Shown here: positions 6,606-13,105 of the stretch, in pieces | How positions within the stretch are numbered: the first letter of the stretch is position 1 | How the letters are laid out: the number at the start of each line of letters is the position of its first letter | Position numbers and translations under genes: made by a program | Assembly (NCBI GenBank): GCA_946406305.1 | Contig: CAMJKC010000012.1 | Location: 1 to 19,167 of the forward strand | Reading direction: 5' to 3' | Origin: an uncultured Lachnospiraceae bacterium | GTDB lineage: Bacteria; Bacillota; Clostridia; Lachnospirales; Lachnospiraceae | Length of the DNA: 19,167 nucleotides | Notes under the pieces: generated by a model | What the model saw: only the letters and a program-made list of their open reading frames with translations | What the model was told of the DNA's origin: nothing | Database searches by the model: none

Positions 6606-6634
6606 TTGGGACATTTAATATGGTATTATATAAT
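6606..6634 (+). promoter_or_regulatory. Promoter candidate for the AAA protease gene
   Basis: TTGGGA (6606-6611), a 17-bp spacer and a perfect TATAAT (6629-6634) lie 44 bp before the start codon. The weak -35 suggests dependence on an activator, possibly acting at the dyad upstream. Confidence 0.55.
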
Positions 6635-6678
6635 ACATACAAAGTTAGAATAAAACTTTTAACATATTGGAGGGAATA

Positions 6679-7926
6679 ATGGTATTTGGTAATATTGTAG
6701 GATATGAAGCAATTAAGGAAGAATTATTAAAAATATTGGATATTTTGGCAAATACTGAAAAGTATACTAAACTAGGTGTCAAACAACCACACGGATTATT
6801 ATTACATGGCAAACAGGGAATAGGAAAAACATTGTTTGCTTCTAATTTTATAAAAGCTAGTGGCAGGAAATGTATCACTTGCCGAAAAAATAAATCTAAT
6901 GGTGATTTTGTAAATGAGATTAAAGCTATATTTGATAAGGCAAGTCTTGAAGCACCGTCAATGGTGTTTTTGGATGATTTGGACAAGTTTTCAAATGAAG
7001 ATGATAGACATGTTAACACAGAAGAATTTATTACAGTTCAAACATGTATAGATGAAGTAAAAGACAAAAATGTATATGTTGTAGCAACGGCAAATAGTAT
7101 TGATGTCTTACCAGCATCACTTATAAGAGATGGTAGATTCGATAATAAAATATATATGACAGTACCTACCGGTAATGATGCTAGAGAAGTTGTCAAATAT
7201 TATTTAAAGAAGTTGTCGTTGATGGATGATGATACAATTATAGAAGTTACGAAAGTACTTGAAGGAAAAAGCATAGCTGAAATTGAATCTATAATAAATG
7301 AATCGGGAATAAATGCAGGGTATCAAGGTAGAGATAAAATTGAAACTGATGATATTATAAAGGCATATTTAAGAAAAGTTTATGATACACCATGTGTAAC
7401 AAATTGCGAAAACAATGAATACTTAAAACATGTGGCATATCATGAGGCGGGTCATACTGTTGTTCAAGAGACGTTGGAAAGTGGAACTGTAAACTTAGTG
7501 TCAATAGTAAATAATTTAAGTGATGGGAAATGTGGAGTTACTAACTATGACCAAAACGAATACTATTTCTTTGATAAAAAGTTTATGGAAAATCGAATTA
7601 TGTCTTTATTAGGTGGGAAGGCTGCGATTGAGATTGTATATGGAACTACAGATGTTGGATGTAATAATGACTTGCATAGAGCGTTTAATGTGGCTACGAG
7701 ATTTGTGGATGATTACTGTAGTTTTGATTTTAGCTCTTTTGACCATTCAAGTTCGTCAGATAGTTTAAAAGAAAGAGTTGATAATAGAGTGGCGCAAGAA
7801 ATGCTAAAGTACTATCAGGCAGCTAAAGAAATTATTATTAAAAATCGTGAATTCCTTGATAAAGTCGCAGAGTTACTCTTAAATAAAAAAATTATTACTC
7901 AAAAAGATATAGAAAGATTAAAATGA
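6679..7926 (+). CDS. Soluble FtsH-like AAA+ / M41 zinc protease
   Basis: This is an FtsH-type fusion without the N-terminal membrane part: 415 residues against about 600-650 for FtsH. Residues 1-235 form the AAA+ module with Walker A GKQGIGKT at 44-51, Walker B VFLDD at 96-100, sensor-1 Asn139 and arginine fingers in RDGRFD (150, 153). Residues 245-415 are an M41 peptidase with HEAGH at 255-259 and a third metal ligand probably at Asp331 (NNDLHRA). Two oddities appear. The Walker B catalytic Glu is Asp (LDDLD instead of IDEID). The aromatic Phe-Val-Gly pore loop aligns with a Lys/Asn/Ser-rich stretch (about 69-77) and is not recognisable. The ATG at 6679 has GGAGGG upstream; a TTG at 6667 overlaps that site and was rejected. 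It is probably a cytosolic, selective protease with unknown targets. Confidence 0.88.
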   Translation: MVFGNIVGYEAIKEELLKILDILANTEKYTKLGVKQPHGLLLHGKQGIGKTLFASNFIKASGRKCITCRKNKSNGDFVNEIKAIFDKASLEAPSMVFLDDLDKFSNEDDRHVNTEEFITVQTCIDEVKDKNVYVVATANSIDVLPASLIRDGRFDNKIYMTVPTGNDAREVVKYYLKKLSLMDDDTIIEVTKVLEGKSIAEIESIINESGINAGYQGRDKIETDDIIKAYLRKVYDTPCVTNCENNEYLKHVAYHEAGHTVVQETLESGTVNLVSIVNNLSDGKCGVTNYDQNEYYFFDKKFMENRIMSLLGGKAAIEIVYGTTDVGCNNDLHRAFNVATRFVDDYCSFDFSSFDHSSSSDSLKERVDNRVAQEMLKYYQAAKEIIIKNREFLDKVAELLLNKKIITQKDIERLK

Positions 7927-7965
7927 CAAGTTGTTTAATTAATTATTTAACAAAAGAGGAATGAA

Positions 7966-8682
7966 ATGGATTATATAAAGTTTATTAAATCTGATGCAAT
8001 AAAAAAATATTTATATGACATAAATTATAAAATTGAAAGTAAAGAAGCAATATATTTAGTGTATAAGTCTGAAAATTTATCTATACCAATTAAGCACTTT
8101 ATTTATGATGAAATAATGTACAATATGTCAGATGAATATCATTTATATGGTGCGCTAAAAGAATTTATAAATTTTGAAAGAGCTAAGTACAATGATTTCG
8201 TATTTGGAAATAGTGGAAAATTTAGTTATGAACTTAGAAATGAAGATTTTTTAGAAAAACGATTTTTTGATAATTACTGTTCACTTTATAATGATTTATT
8301 AAATAATGCTAATAAATTGATTTGTAATGAAATCGCAATAAGTAAAACAAATGGCACACTCAACCAAATTGCGATATTAAATAAGATGTTAGAGATTTTT
8401 GAAATAGATTATTTATCGAATTATGATGAAAAATACAACCAACTTGAGAAACAATTTATAAATAAAATACAAGTTGAATTGCCAATGCCGTTTAAAGTAG
8501 GAGATCTGGTTTATATCCCCAATAAAGTGAATACTAAACCATTTAAATATAATGGTTTAAGGTATAACACCTCATTTGACACATATACAGTATATGGATT
8601 ATATGATACATATATAAGTGACAACACATATGATGATTTGGCTGAACCCGACTATCTAAAATTAGAGTATTTTGTAAAGTAA
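7966..8682 (+). CDS. Uncharacterised 238-residue accessory protein
   Basis: There is no named family, but the architecture matches an unnamed group I recall from Firmicutes accessory regions. An N-terminal helical part carries the pattern KIESKEAIYLVYKSENLSIP and then LYGALKEFINFE. The C-terminal part begins with LPMPFKVGDLVYIP at about 170-183, a small beta-barrel-like entry. No catalytic triad, membrane segment or signal peptide is seen. An AAGAGGAA site precedes the ATG at 7966, 40 bp after the protease stop, with no terminator between, so it should be co-transcribed with the protease and might be a partner or substrate adaptor (inference). Its Lys, Asn and Tyr content matches its neighbours. 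Confidence 0.7.
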   Translation: MDYIKFIKSDAIKKYLYDINYKIESKEAIYLVYKSENLSIPIKHFIYDEIMYNMSDEYHLYGALKEFINFERAKYNDFVFGNSGKFSYELRNEDFLEKRFFDNYCSLYNDLLNNANKLICNEIAISKTNGTLNQIAILNKMLEIFEIDYLSNYDEKYNQLEKQFINKIQVELPMPFKVGDLVYIPNKVNTKPFKYNGLRYNTSFDTYTVYGLYDTYISDNTYDDLAEPDYLKLEYFVK

Positions 8683-8716
8683 AGTTTAAAACAATGAATA
8701 ATTTAAGGAGGCATTA

Positions 8717-9439
8717 TTGAAAGCATATACTTATGTAATGTCTGACATACACGGGCAATATGATGCATTTATTAAAATGCTTAAAAAAATCAATTTTAAT
8801 GAATTAGATACTTTATATATATTAGGTGATGCCATCGATAGAGGACCAAAATCAATAGATACATTGCTTCACATTATGGAATGTAAAAATATGATATTGC
8901 TTGCAGGAAACCACGAATATATGGCAGCATTAACATTAAATTATTTATTACAGGATATAACTAATGAAACAATAGATAAATTAACTGATGGTATGGTTTT
9001 GGGGCTGCTTAATGAATGGCAAATTAATGGTGGAAGTACAACTTTAAATGAGATTATAAAGCTTGATAAAAATACACGAAATAAAATATTTAATTATTTA
9101 ATTAGATTAAAATTGTATAAAGAACTTTCTCTTAACGACAGCACATTTGTGCTTGTGCATGCTGGACTAGGAAACTTTAAAAAGGATAAAAAGCTTAAAG
9201 ATTATACTATACTTGAATTAACGAGTGAAAGAATTGATTATGATAAAGAGTATTTTAATAACAAGATTTTAATTACTGGTCATACACCAACACAAACAAT
9301 AGATGGTAATCCAAGACCAGGTTATATTTATAAGAATAAGAATAATATTGATATAGATTGTGGATGTTCCTTTGGAGAAAAATTAGGGTGTTTGCGATTA
9401 GATGATATGAGTGAATATTATGTAAATATTAGTTGTTAA
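8717..9439 (+). CDS. PPP-family metallophosphatase, canonical motifs
   Basis: This is a second calcineurin-like phosphatase, 240 residues, with every family motif intact: MSDIHG (Asp10, His12), GDAIDRG at 37-43 including the phosphate-binding Arg42, GNHEY at 64-68, VHAG with His148 and TGHTP with His189. It is similar in length and design to lambda phosphatase and to bacterial PrpA/PrpB-type enzymes, which act on phosphoproteins or nucleotides. It starts with TTG at 8717 after an AAGGAGG site, the same start-codon choice as the variant phosphatase about 3 kb upstream. The two share little beyond the motifs, so they are not a recent duplication. The C-terminus is Cys-containing (CGC at 215-217). 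Confidence 0.9.
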   Translation: MKAYTYVMSDIHGQYDAFIKMLKKINFNELDTLYILGDAIDRGPKSIDTLLHIMECKNMILLAGNHEYMAALTLNYLLQDITNETIDKLTDGMVLGLLNEWQINGGSTTLNEIIKLDKNTRNKIFNYLIRLKLYKELSLNDSTFVLVHAGLGNFKKDKKLKDYTILELTSERIDYDKEYFNNKILITGHTPTQTIDGNPRPGYIYKNKNNIDIDCGCSFGEKLGCLRLDDMSEYYVNISC

Positions 9440-9450
9440 GGAGACAGAAT

Positions 9451-9735
9451 ATGAGATTAGGTAGATTTGAAAAACAAAAAAAATACATTCTAAATTGGGA
9501 CGAAAATGGAATGGAAAAAGGTGAGTATATTTGCTATGATACTGATAGTACTACTGCAAAACTTGCATTCAAAAAGAATTTGAAAAAACAATTTGAAGTT
9601 AAACATAGTGAAATGAATCTAGGGAAAAAGTTAGGAGGAATGTTAATGCCAAAATACTATTATAAATGGACACCTGAATTTGTGATTTCTCCATATACAT
9701 TTAAAAGTTATTTAAAAGCAATTAATAATAATTAA
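9451..9735 (+). CDS. Small basic hypothetical protein, 94 residues
   Basis: I recognise no family. The sequence is Lys- and Tyr-rich, with an N-terminal MRLGRFEKQKKYILNWDENG that suggests a beta hairpin and a C-terminal YYYKWTPEFVISPYTFKSYL. The frame is open upstream to a TTG at 9433, which lies inside the phosphatase gene. AAGGAG at 9438-9443 places the real start at the ATG at 9451, so the site overlaps the preceding stop and the two genes are translationally coupled. It may act with the phosphatase, but nothing in the sequence shows how. Confidence 0.65.
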   Translation: MRLGRFEKQKKYILNWDENGMEKGEYICYDTDSTTAKLAFKKNLKKQFEVKHSEMNLGKKLGGMLMPKYYYKWTPEFVISPYTFKSYLKAINNN

Positions 9736-9752
9736 AATGGGAGGTTTAAATA

Positions 9753-9938
9753 ATGTTATCTGTCAAAAAAAGTAAAAAAGCTTGCGCTACCTGTACAATG
9801 TGGACAGGAAAAGTTGACCCACATGGGAACTCATTGGATGTAAGAATTGAATCTGACGAGAGAGGAATGTGTTTGAAGGATAAGCATACATATAAACAAG
9901 ATCATTATTGCTCACATTGGGAGCAGAGGTTTAAATAA
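9753..9938 (+). CDS. Cys-rich mini-protein, probable zinc-binding
   Basis: This 61-residue protein has four cysteines. Two form a CATC knuckle at 11-14, a third is in GMC at about 40, and the last is in YCSHWE near 53, with His at 45, 51 and 55 as extra possible ligands. The spacing CxxC...C...C-x-H-W fits a small metal-binding fold. Similar CxxC...CxHW proteins occur singly in phage and accessory DNA, without an assigned function as far as I know. GGGAGG precedes the ATG at 9753. It sits 17 bp after the previous gene and 34 bp before the nuclease-like gene, in one transcription unit. Roles as a metal-linked adaptor or DNA/RNA-binding accessory are speculative. Confidence 0.7.
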   Translation: MLSVKKSKKACATCTMWTGKVDPHGNSLDVRIESDERGMCLKDKHTYKQDHYCSHWEQRFK

Positions 9939-9972
9939 ACATAAAGCATTATAGTATTATATGAGGTGAAAA

Positions 9973-11235
9973 ATGACTTTAAAACAAGAATTTGATACAT
10001 TAATGAAAAAAAGTAGTAACTATGAAGAGAGTGCATTTAGTAAACGAAATGAGTTTTATTTTAACGCTGAGTATCAAAGCGATTTTAAATATGAACTTGA
10101 AGAATATAAACAATTTGATAAATTTAAAATAAGAGAATTTACTCCAGTAGGAAAAAATGATGGCAAAGAAAGACTAATTAAAATGTGCTCTATTTCATCA
10201 AGTTCAAGGCTTGCATTTTTATATTTCAAAAAAAAATTAGTTGATGGATATGAATTAGAACATGAATGCCCAAATGGTTTAAAAACGAAAATATATCCAC
10301 AACTTGATGCTTTTGATAAAAAAAGTAATACTTACTTTGAATGTAAATGTCATGAGATTTGTGATAGTCATATAGATCATTTGAAATTAAAGTATGAAGA
10401 AAAATTAATTAAACTGTTTGGATTCAGCAAAGAAGAATTAAAAGAATGTGAGAGAACAACAGAAAAAGGTAAAGTCTATGAAATAACACTTGAACAATTT
10501 GGCATAAACAAAATCCCAGAGCAACTTAAGTATACTATGAATAGTAGTATTTACAATTTGCATTTAGATGTTAAACAATTAATTTGTCATTTAGTTGGGA
10601 TTGAGAATTGCAATAAAAGAAAGTTAGCTAGTTTACAGTATGTATTTTTTACTCCCAACAAGATAGATATTAAAAAAAATCCATCTATTAATAAACTATA
10701 CGATGAACTATTGGCTGAGTGGAAAATGATTATTAATAGTAAAAGAATAAAGTATTTATTGAAAAATTGTTCAAATATTAAAATATTAAGACCTAAATTT
10801 ATAGAAATTAAAAAAATACATGATGATATATTAAATCGCAAGACAGTATTTATCAGAGATTGGTATTATGATATAGATATTTTGTGTAAAATTTTGCGTA
10901 TTCAATGTAAGCGTTTATCTGATTGGGGAAATGTTAAAGATTTACATTTCATTGAGTCAAGCATAAATTTAGTTATAAGTTGTTACTTGATATCTCTAGA
11001 TGATAATGTTGTTAAAAACTATATACATTCACATTTTAAAGAAGATTTAAATAAAATTATAGAAACATTAAAACATCACGAATATATGAAATCCATAATG
11101 CATTTAAATAAAAGATTAACTAAATTTGTTAACAATATGAATGAAAAAAATGATGTGAAAAAGCTTGCTAAAGAATTAGAATTATATTATGGTGATAAAA
11201 TAAAAATAACAAAATTTAATGAGAGTGGTGATTAA
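9973..11235 (+). CDS. PD-(D/E)xK nuclease-like protein with C-terminal extension
   Basis: The N-terminal ~275 residues look like a restriction-endonuclease fold of the PGN_0703-like type. They contain a helix with SSSSRLAFLYFKKKL at 75-89, acidic residues in ELEHE at 94-98, then Asp112 in QLDAF and Glu123-x-Lys125 in YFECKCHE, the D...ExK metal site. A hydrophobic strand with LQYVFFTPNK near 225-234 and a YDELLAEW helix follow, as in that family. Residues ~275-420 form a Lys-rich helical part of unknown function ending in a coiled-coil-like stretch. GAGGTG precedes the ATG at 9973. It is the last gene of the block and is closed by a terminator. A DNA- or RNA-cleaving defence role is possible, but no modification gene accompanies it. 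Confidence 0.7.
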   Translation: MTLKQEFDTLMKKSSNYEESAFSKRNEFYFNAEYQSDFKYELEEYKQFDKFKIREFTPVGKNDGKERLIKMCSISSSSRLAFLYFKKKLVDGYELEHECPNGLKTKIYPQLDAFDKKSNTYFECKCHEICDSHIDHLKLKYEEKLIKLFGFSKEELKECERTTEKGKVYEITLEQFGINKIPEQLKYTMNSSIYNLHLDVKQLICHLVGIENCNKRKLASLQYVFFTPNKIDIKKNPSINKLYDELLAEWKMIINSKRIKYLLKNCSNIKILRPKFIEIKKIHDDILNRKTVFIRDWYYDIDILCKILRIQCKRLSDWGNVKDLHFIESSINLVISCYLISLDDNVVKNYIHSHFKEDLNKIIETLKHHEYMKSIMHLNKRLTKFVNNMNEKNDVKKLAKELELYYGDKIKITKFNESGD

Positions 11236-11262
11236 AAATAAAATATTTGATATATTAAAATA

Positions 11263-11288
11263 GACTCTCCCACCGGAGAGCCTTTTTT
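11263..11288 (+). terminator. Bidirectional terminator between convergent genes
   Basis: CTCTCC and GGAGAG form a six-pair stem around a CACC loop, extended by a G-C pair across one mismatch, with six T on the + strand at 11283-11288. On the minus strand the same stem is followed by TATTTT, a weaker tract. It ends the nuclease gene and, from the other side, the H1-like gene, whose stop codon lies inside the T-run. Confidence 0.85.
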
Positions 11289-11436
11289 ATTTCTTTACAG
11301 GATTTTTAACTGTTTTCTTACCAGCCTTAGCAGCAGACTTTTTAGTAGTATTCTTTTTAGTAGTAGCCTTTGATGCCTTTACATTCTTCTTAGTAGAAGT
11401 AGTTTTCTTTGCAGGTGCTTTCTTTGATACAGCCAT
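11287..11436 (-). CDS. Lys/Ala/Thr-rich histone H1-like small protein
   Basis: This 49-residue protein starts MAVSKKAPAKKTTSTKKNVK and ends in KKTVKNPVKK. It contains 18 Lys and many Ala, Thr and Ser, and has no acidic and no aromatic residue. The KKAPAKK and TTKKNTTKK repeats are those of bacterial H1-like or AlgP-like tails, which bind DNA or RNA through charge and are unstructured. It has a good site (AAGGAAGG) upstream of the ATG and an extended -10 promoter of its own. It is the only minus-strand gene in the window and converges on the nuclease gene with a shared terminator. It was found by translating the minus strand by eye, and its small size makes it easy to miss. A nucleoid or RNA-related role is inferred. 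Confidence 0.8.
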   Translation of the reverse strand: MAVSKKAPAKKTTSTKKNVKASKATTKKNTTKKSAAKAGKKTVKNPVKK

Positions 11437-11469
11437 TGGGTTGCCTTCCTTAAAATTTAATGATAATAA

Positions 11470-11478
11470 ATTATATCA
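11470..11478 (-). promoter_or_regulatory. Extended -10 promoter of the H1-like gene
   Basis: On the minus strand the sequence TGATATAAT (TG, one base, perfect -10) lies about 34 bp before the start codon. No good -35 is seen at the normal distance, which is usual for extended -10 promoters. Confidence 0.6.
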
Positions 11479-11554
11479 TAATTCACAAAAAATAGTATAA
11501 TTAACGTATAATTGAAAATTATAACATATTTTATAAATTAAAAATAGAGTTTTG

Positions 11555-11563
11555 TGGTATAAT
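11555..11563 (+). promoter_or_regulatory. Extended -10 promoter of the flavodoxin gene
   Basis: TGGTATAAT (TG, one base, perfect TATAAT at 11558-11563) lies 30 bp upstream of the ATG at 11593. No clear -35 is present. It is divergent from the H1-like gene's promoter about 80 bp away, so both may share control in this AT-rich gap. Confidence 0.65.
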
Positions 11564-11592
11564 AATAACAGAAAATAAATTGAGAGGTGCTT

Positions 11593-12096
11593 ATGAAAAT
11601 TTTGATTTTAAATGGTAGCCCAAGACCAAATGGTATAACAAAGAAAATGATAAATACATTTATTGAAAATACCAAAAATGAAGTAATAGTTATTGATGTA
11701 TTCAAAAAGAGTATTAATGATTGTTTAGCTTGTGAATATTGTCATAGCAAAGGAAACGGTAGTTGTGTACAAAAAGATGATATGCAAGAAGTTTATAATG
11801 AAATGAAAGATGCTGAAATGTTAATAATAGCATCGCCTATTTATTATCATGGGCTAACGGGAAAAATTAAATGTGTTATAGATAGGTTTTATTCAACCAT
11901 ATATCCAAATAATAATACAAAGATAAGTAAAATAGCTATGTTCCTTGCATCAGGTGATAACAATCAATATGTAGGTGCTAAGTTCTCGTATGATGGGGAT
12001 TTTCTTGAATATCTTGGGTTGGAAGATAAAGGCTTTATTACAAATCACGATGCAAATTATTTAGATAAAATAAAAAAATTGGCTGAAAGTTTATAA
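11593..12096 (+). CDS. Flavodoxin-family NAD(P)H-dependent oxidoreductase
   Basis: This is an FMN-binding protein of the flavodoxin-2/NADPH-dependent FMN reductase type, 167 residues. The N-terminal ILILNGSPRPNG is the FMN phosphate loop, and ASPIYYHGLTG at about 82-92 is the second flavin loop. Between them DCLACEYCHSKGNGSC contains four cysteines like those of iron-sulfur flavoproteins, although only a CxxC and two further Cys are visible. The usual role is electron transfer or quinone/disulfide reduction. An upstream GTG at 11587 overlaps the ribosome binding site (GAGAGGTG), so the ATG at 11593 is preferred. It precedes the DUF5131 gene by 7 bp, and the two probably form one operon. Confidence 0.88.
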   Translation: MKILILNGSPRPNGITKKMINTFIENTKNEVIVIDVFKKSINDCLACEYCHSKGNGSCVQKDDMQEVYNEMKDAEMLIIASPIYYHGLTGKIKCVIDRFYSTIYPNNNTKISKIAMFLASGDNNQYVGAKFSYDGDFLEYLGLEDKGFITNHDANYLDKIKKLAESL

Positions 12097-12103
12097 AAAA
12101 ATT

Positions 12104-12820
12104 ATGATTAACTTATGGAATGCTTGGCATGGATGTCATAAAATTAGTGCTGGGTGCCTTAATTGTTATATGTTCCGCCGTGATGCGAAATATGGTAAGG
12201 ATAGCACAGTAGTTACTAAAACCGCTAATTTTAGATTACCAATAATGAAAAAGAAAGATGGAAGTTATAAGTTGCAGACAACTGATTATGTGTATGTTTG
12301 TATGACTTCGGATTTCTTTATTGAGGAAGCAGATGAATGGCGACCAAGAGCTTTTGAAATGATGAAAATTAGGTCAGACCTTAATTTTTATATAGTAACT
12401 AAACGAATTGATAGATTTGATAAATGTAAGCCAAATGATTGGAAAGATGGATATGATAATGTGACTATATGCTCTACTTGTGAAAATCAAGAAATGGCTG
12501 ACTATAGGCTACCTATATTTTTGTCAGTACCAATAAAGCACAAAGAAATAATACACGAGCCAATGCTTGAAGCAATAGATATAAATAAATATTTAGAGAG
12601 TGGTCAAATAGAAAATGTAATTTGTGGTGATGAGTCAGGAGATAATGCAAGACCCTGCAATTATGACTGGGTATTAAATACCCGTGAGCAATGTAAAAAA
12701 TGGGAAGTGCCATTTTATTTTAAGCAAACAGGTGCTAACTTTATAAAAGATGGTAAACAATATAAAATTCCAAGAGCGATACAAATGTCGCAAGCAAGAA
12801 AAGCGAATATTGATTTGTAA
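12104..12820 (+). CDS. DUF5131 (phage Gp37/Gp68-like) protein
   Basis: The opening WNAWHGCHKISAGCLNCYMF with Cys11, Cys18 and Cys21 (CxxxxxxCxxC) is diagnostic of the DUF5131 family, long annotated as phage Gp37/Gp68. The C-terminal half carries the matching ICGDESGDNARPCNYDWV and FYFKQTG motifs. The three Cys suggest an Fe-S cluster. The biochemical function is not known to me, and the radical-SAM likeness is only a similarity of spacing. Its 238 residues are about normal. No Shine-Dalgarno is visible before the ATG at 12104, which lies 7 bp after the flavodoxin stop, so translation is probably coupled. The pairing with a flavoprotein would fit an electron donor for the cluster (inference). 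Confidence 0.88.
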   Translation: MINLWNAWHGCHKISAGCLNCYMFRRDAKYGKDSTVVTKTANFRLPIMKKKDGSYKLQTTDYVYVCMTSDFFIEEADEWRPRAFEMMKIRSDLNFYIVTKRIDRFDKCKPNDWKDGYDNVTICSTCENQEMADYRLPIFLSVPIKHKEIIHEPMLEAIDINKYLESGQIENVICGDESGDNARPCNYDWVLNTREQCKKWEVPFYFKQTGANFIKDGKQYKIPRAIQMSQARKANIDL

Positions 12821-12825
12821 AATAG

Positions 12826-12854
12826 ACAACCATTAAAGGTTGTTTGTTTTTTTT
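12826..12854 (+). terminator. Intrinsic terminator after the DUF5131 gene
   Basis: ACAACC (12826-12831) pairs with GGTTGT (12838-12843) around an ATTAAA loop, followed by TTGTTTTTTTT to 12854. It ends the flavodoxin-DUF5131 operon. Confidence 0.8.
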
Positions 12855-12906
12855 ATTGAAAAATAAAAAAATTATAAATTTCTTTCTTAATAAACCTATT
12901 AAAATA

Positions 12907-12915
12907 TGCTATAAT
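12907..12915 (+). promoter_or_regulatory. Extended -10 promoter before an interrupted small ORF
   Basis: TGCTATAAT (perfect TATAAT at 12910-12915) is followed at 12926-12930 by AAAGG and an ATG at 12939. The signals for starting a gene are complete, but only a nine-codon frame follows before a TAG. Confidence 0.6.
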
Positions 12916-12938
12916 GAGACTATTAAAAGGTGGCTACT

Positions 12939-13058
12939 ATGCCTTATTTAATTTTGTATGTTTTTTAGTATAGCAGTGTTAAAATTTGTGATATGGAAAA
13001 TAGTTATAAAAGCAAATTCAATGGCTTGACATTAGAAAGGTTACCATTTGGCATGTAG
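12939..13058 (+). pseudogene. Small ORF with one in-frame TAG
   Basis: From the ATG at 12939 the frame reads MPYLILYVF, then TAG at 12966-12968, then continues without any shift as YSSVKICDMENSYKSKFNGL followed by TLERLPFGM to a second TAG at 13056-13058. Total length would be 39 residues plus the interrupted position. The upstream extended -10 and AAAGG site suggest a former or real gene. A nonsense mutation is the simplest explanation, and suppression of the amber codon is possible but unsupported. I do not recognise the family. A TTGACA at 13026-13031 lies inside and may serve the lipoprotein gene, but it lacks a good -10. Confidence 0.4.
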
Positions 13059-13105
13059 TAATTTTTATTGTTTTGAAAAAAATATATTTGTAAGGAGTAT
13101 TTAAT

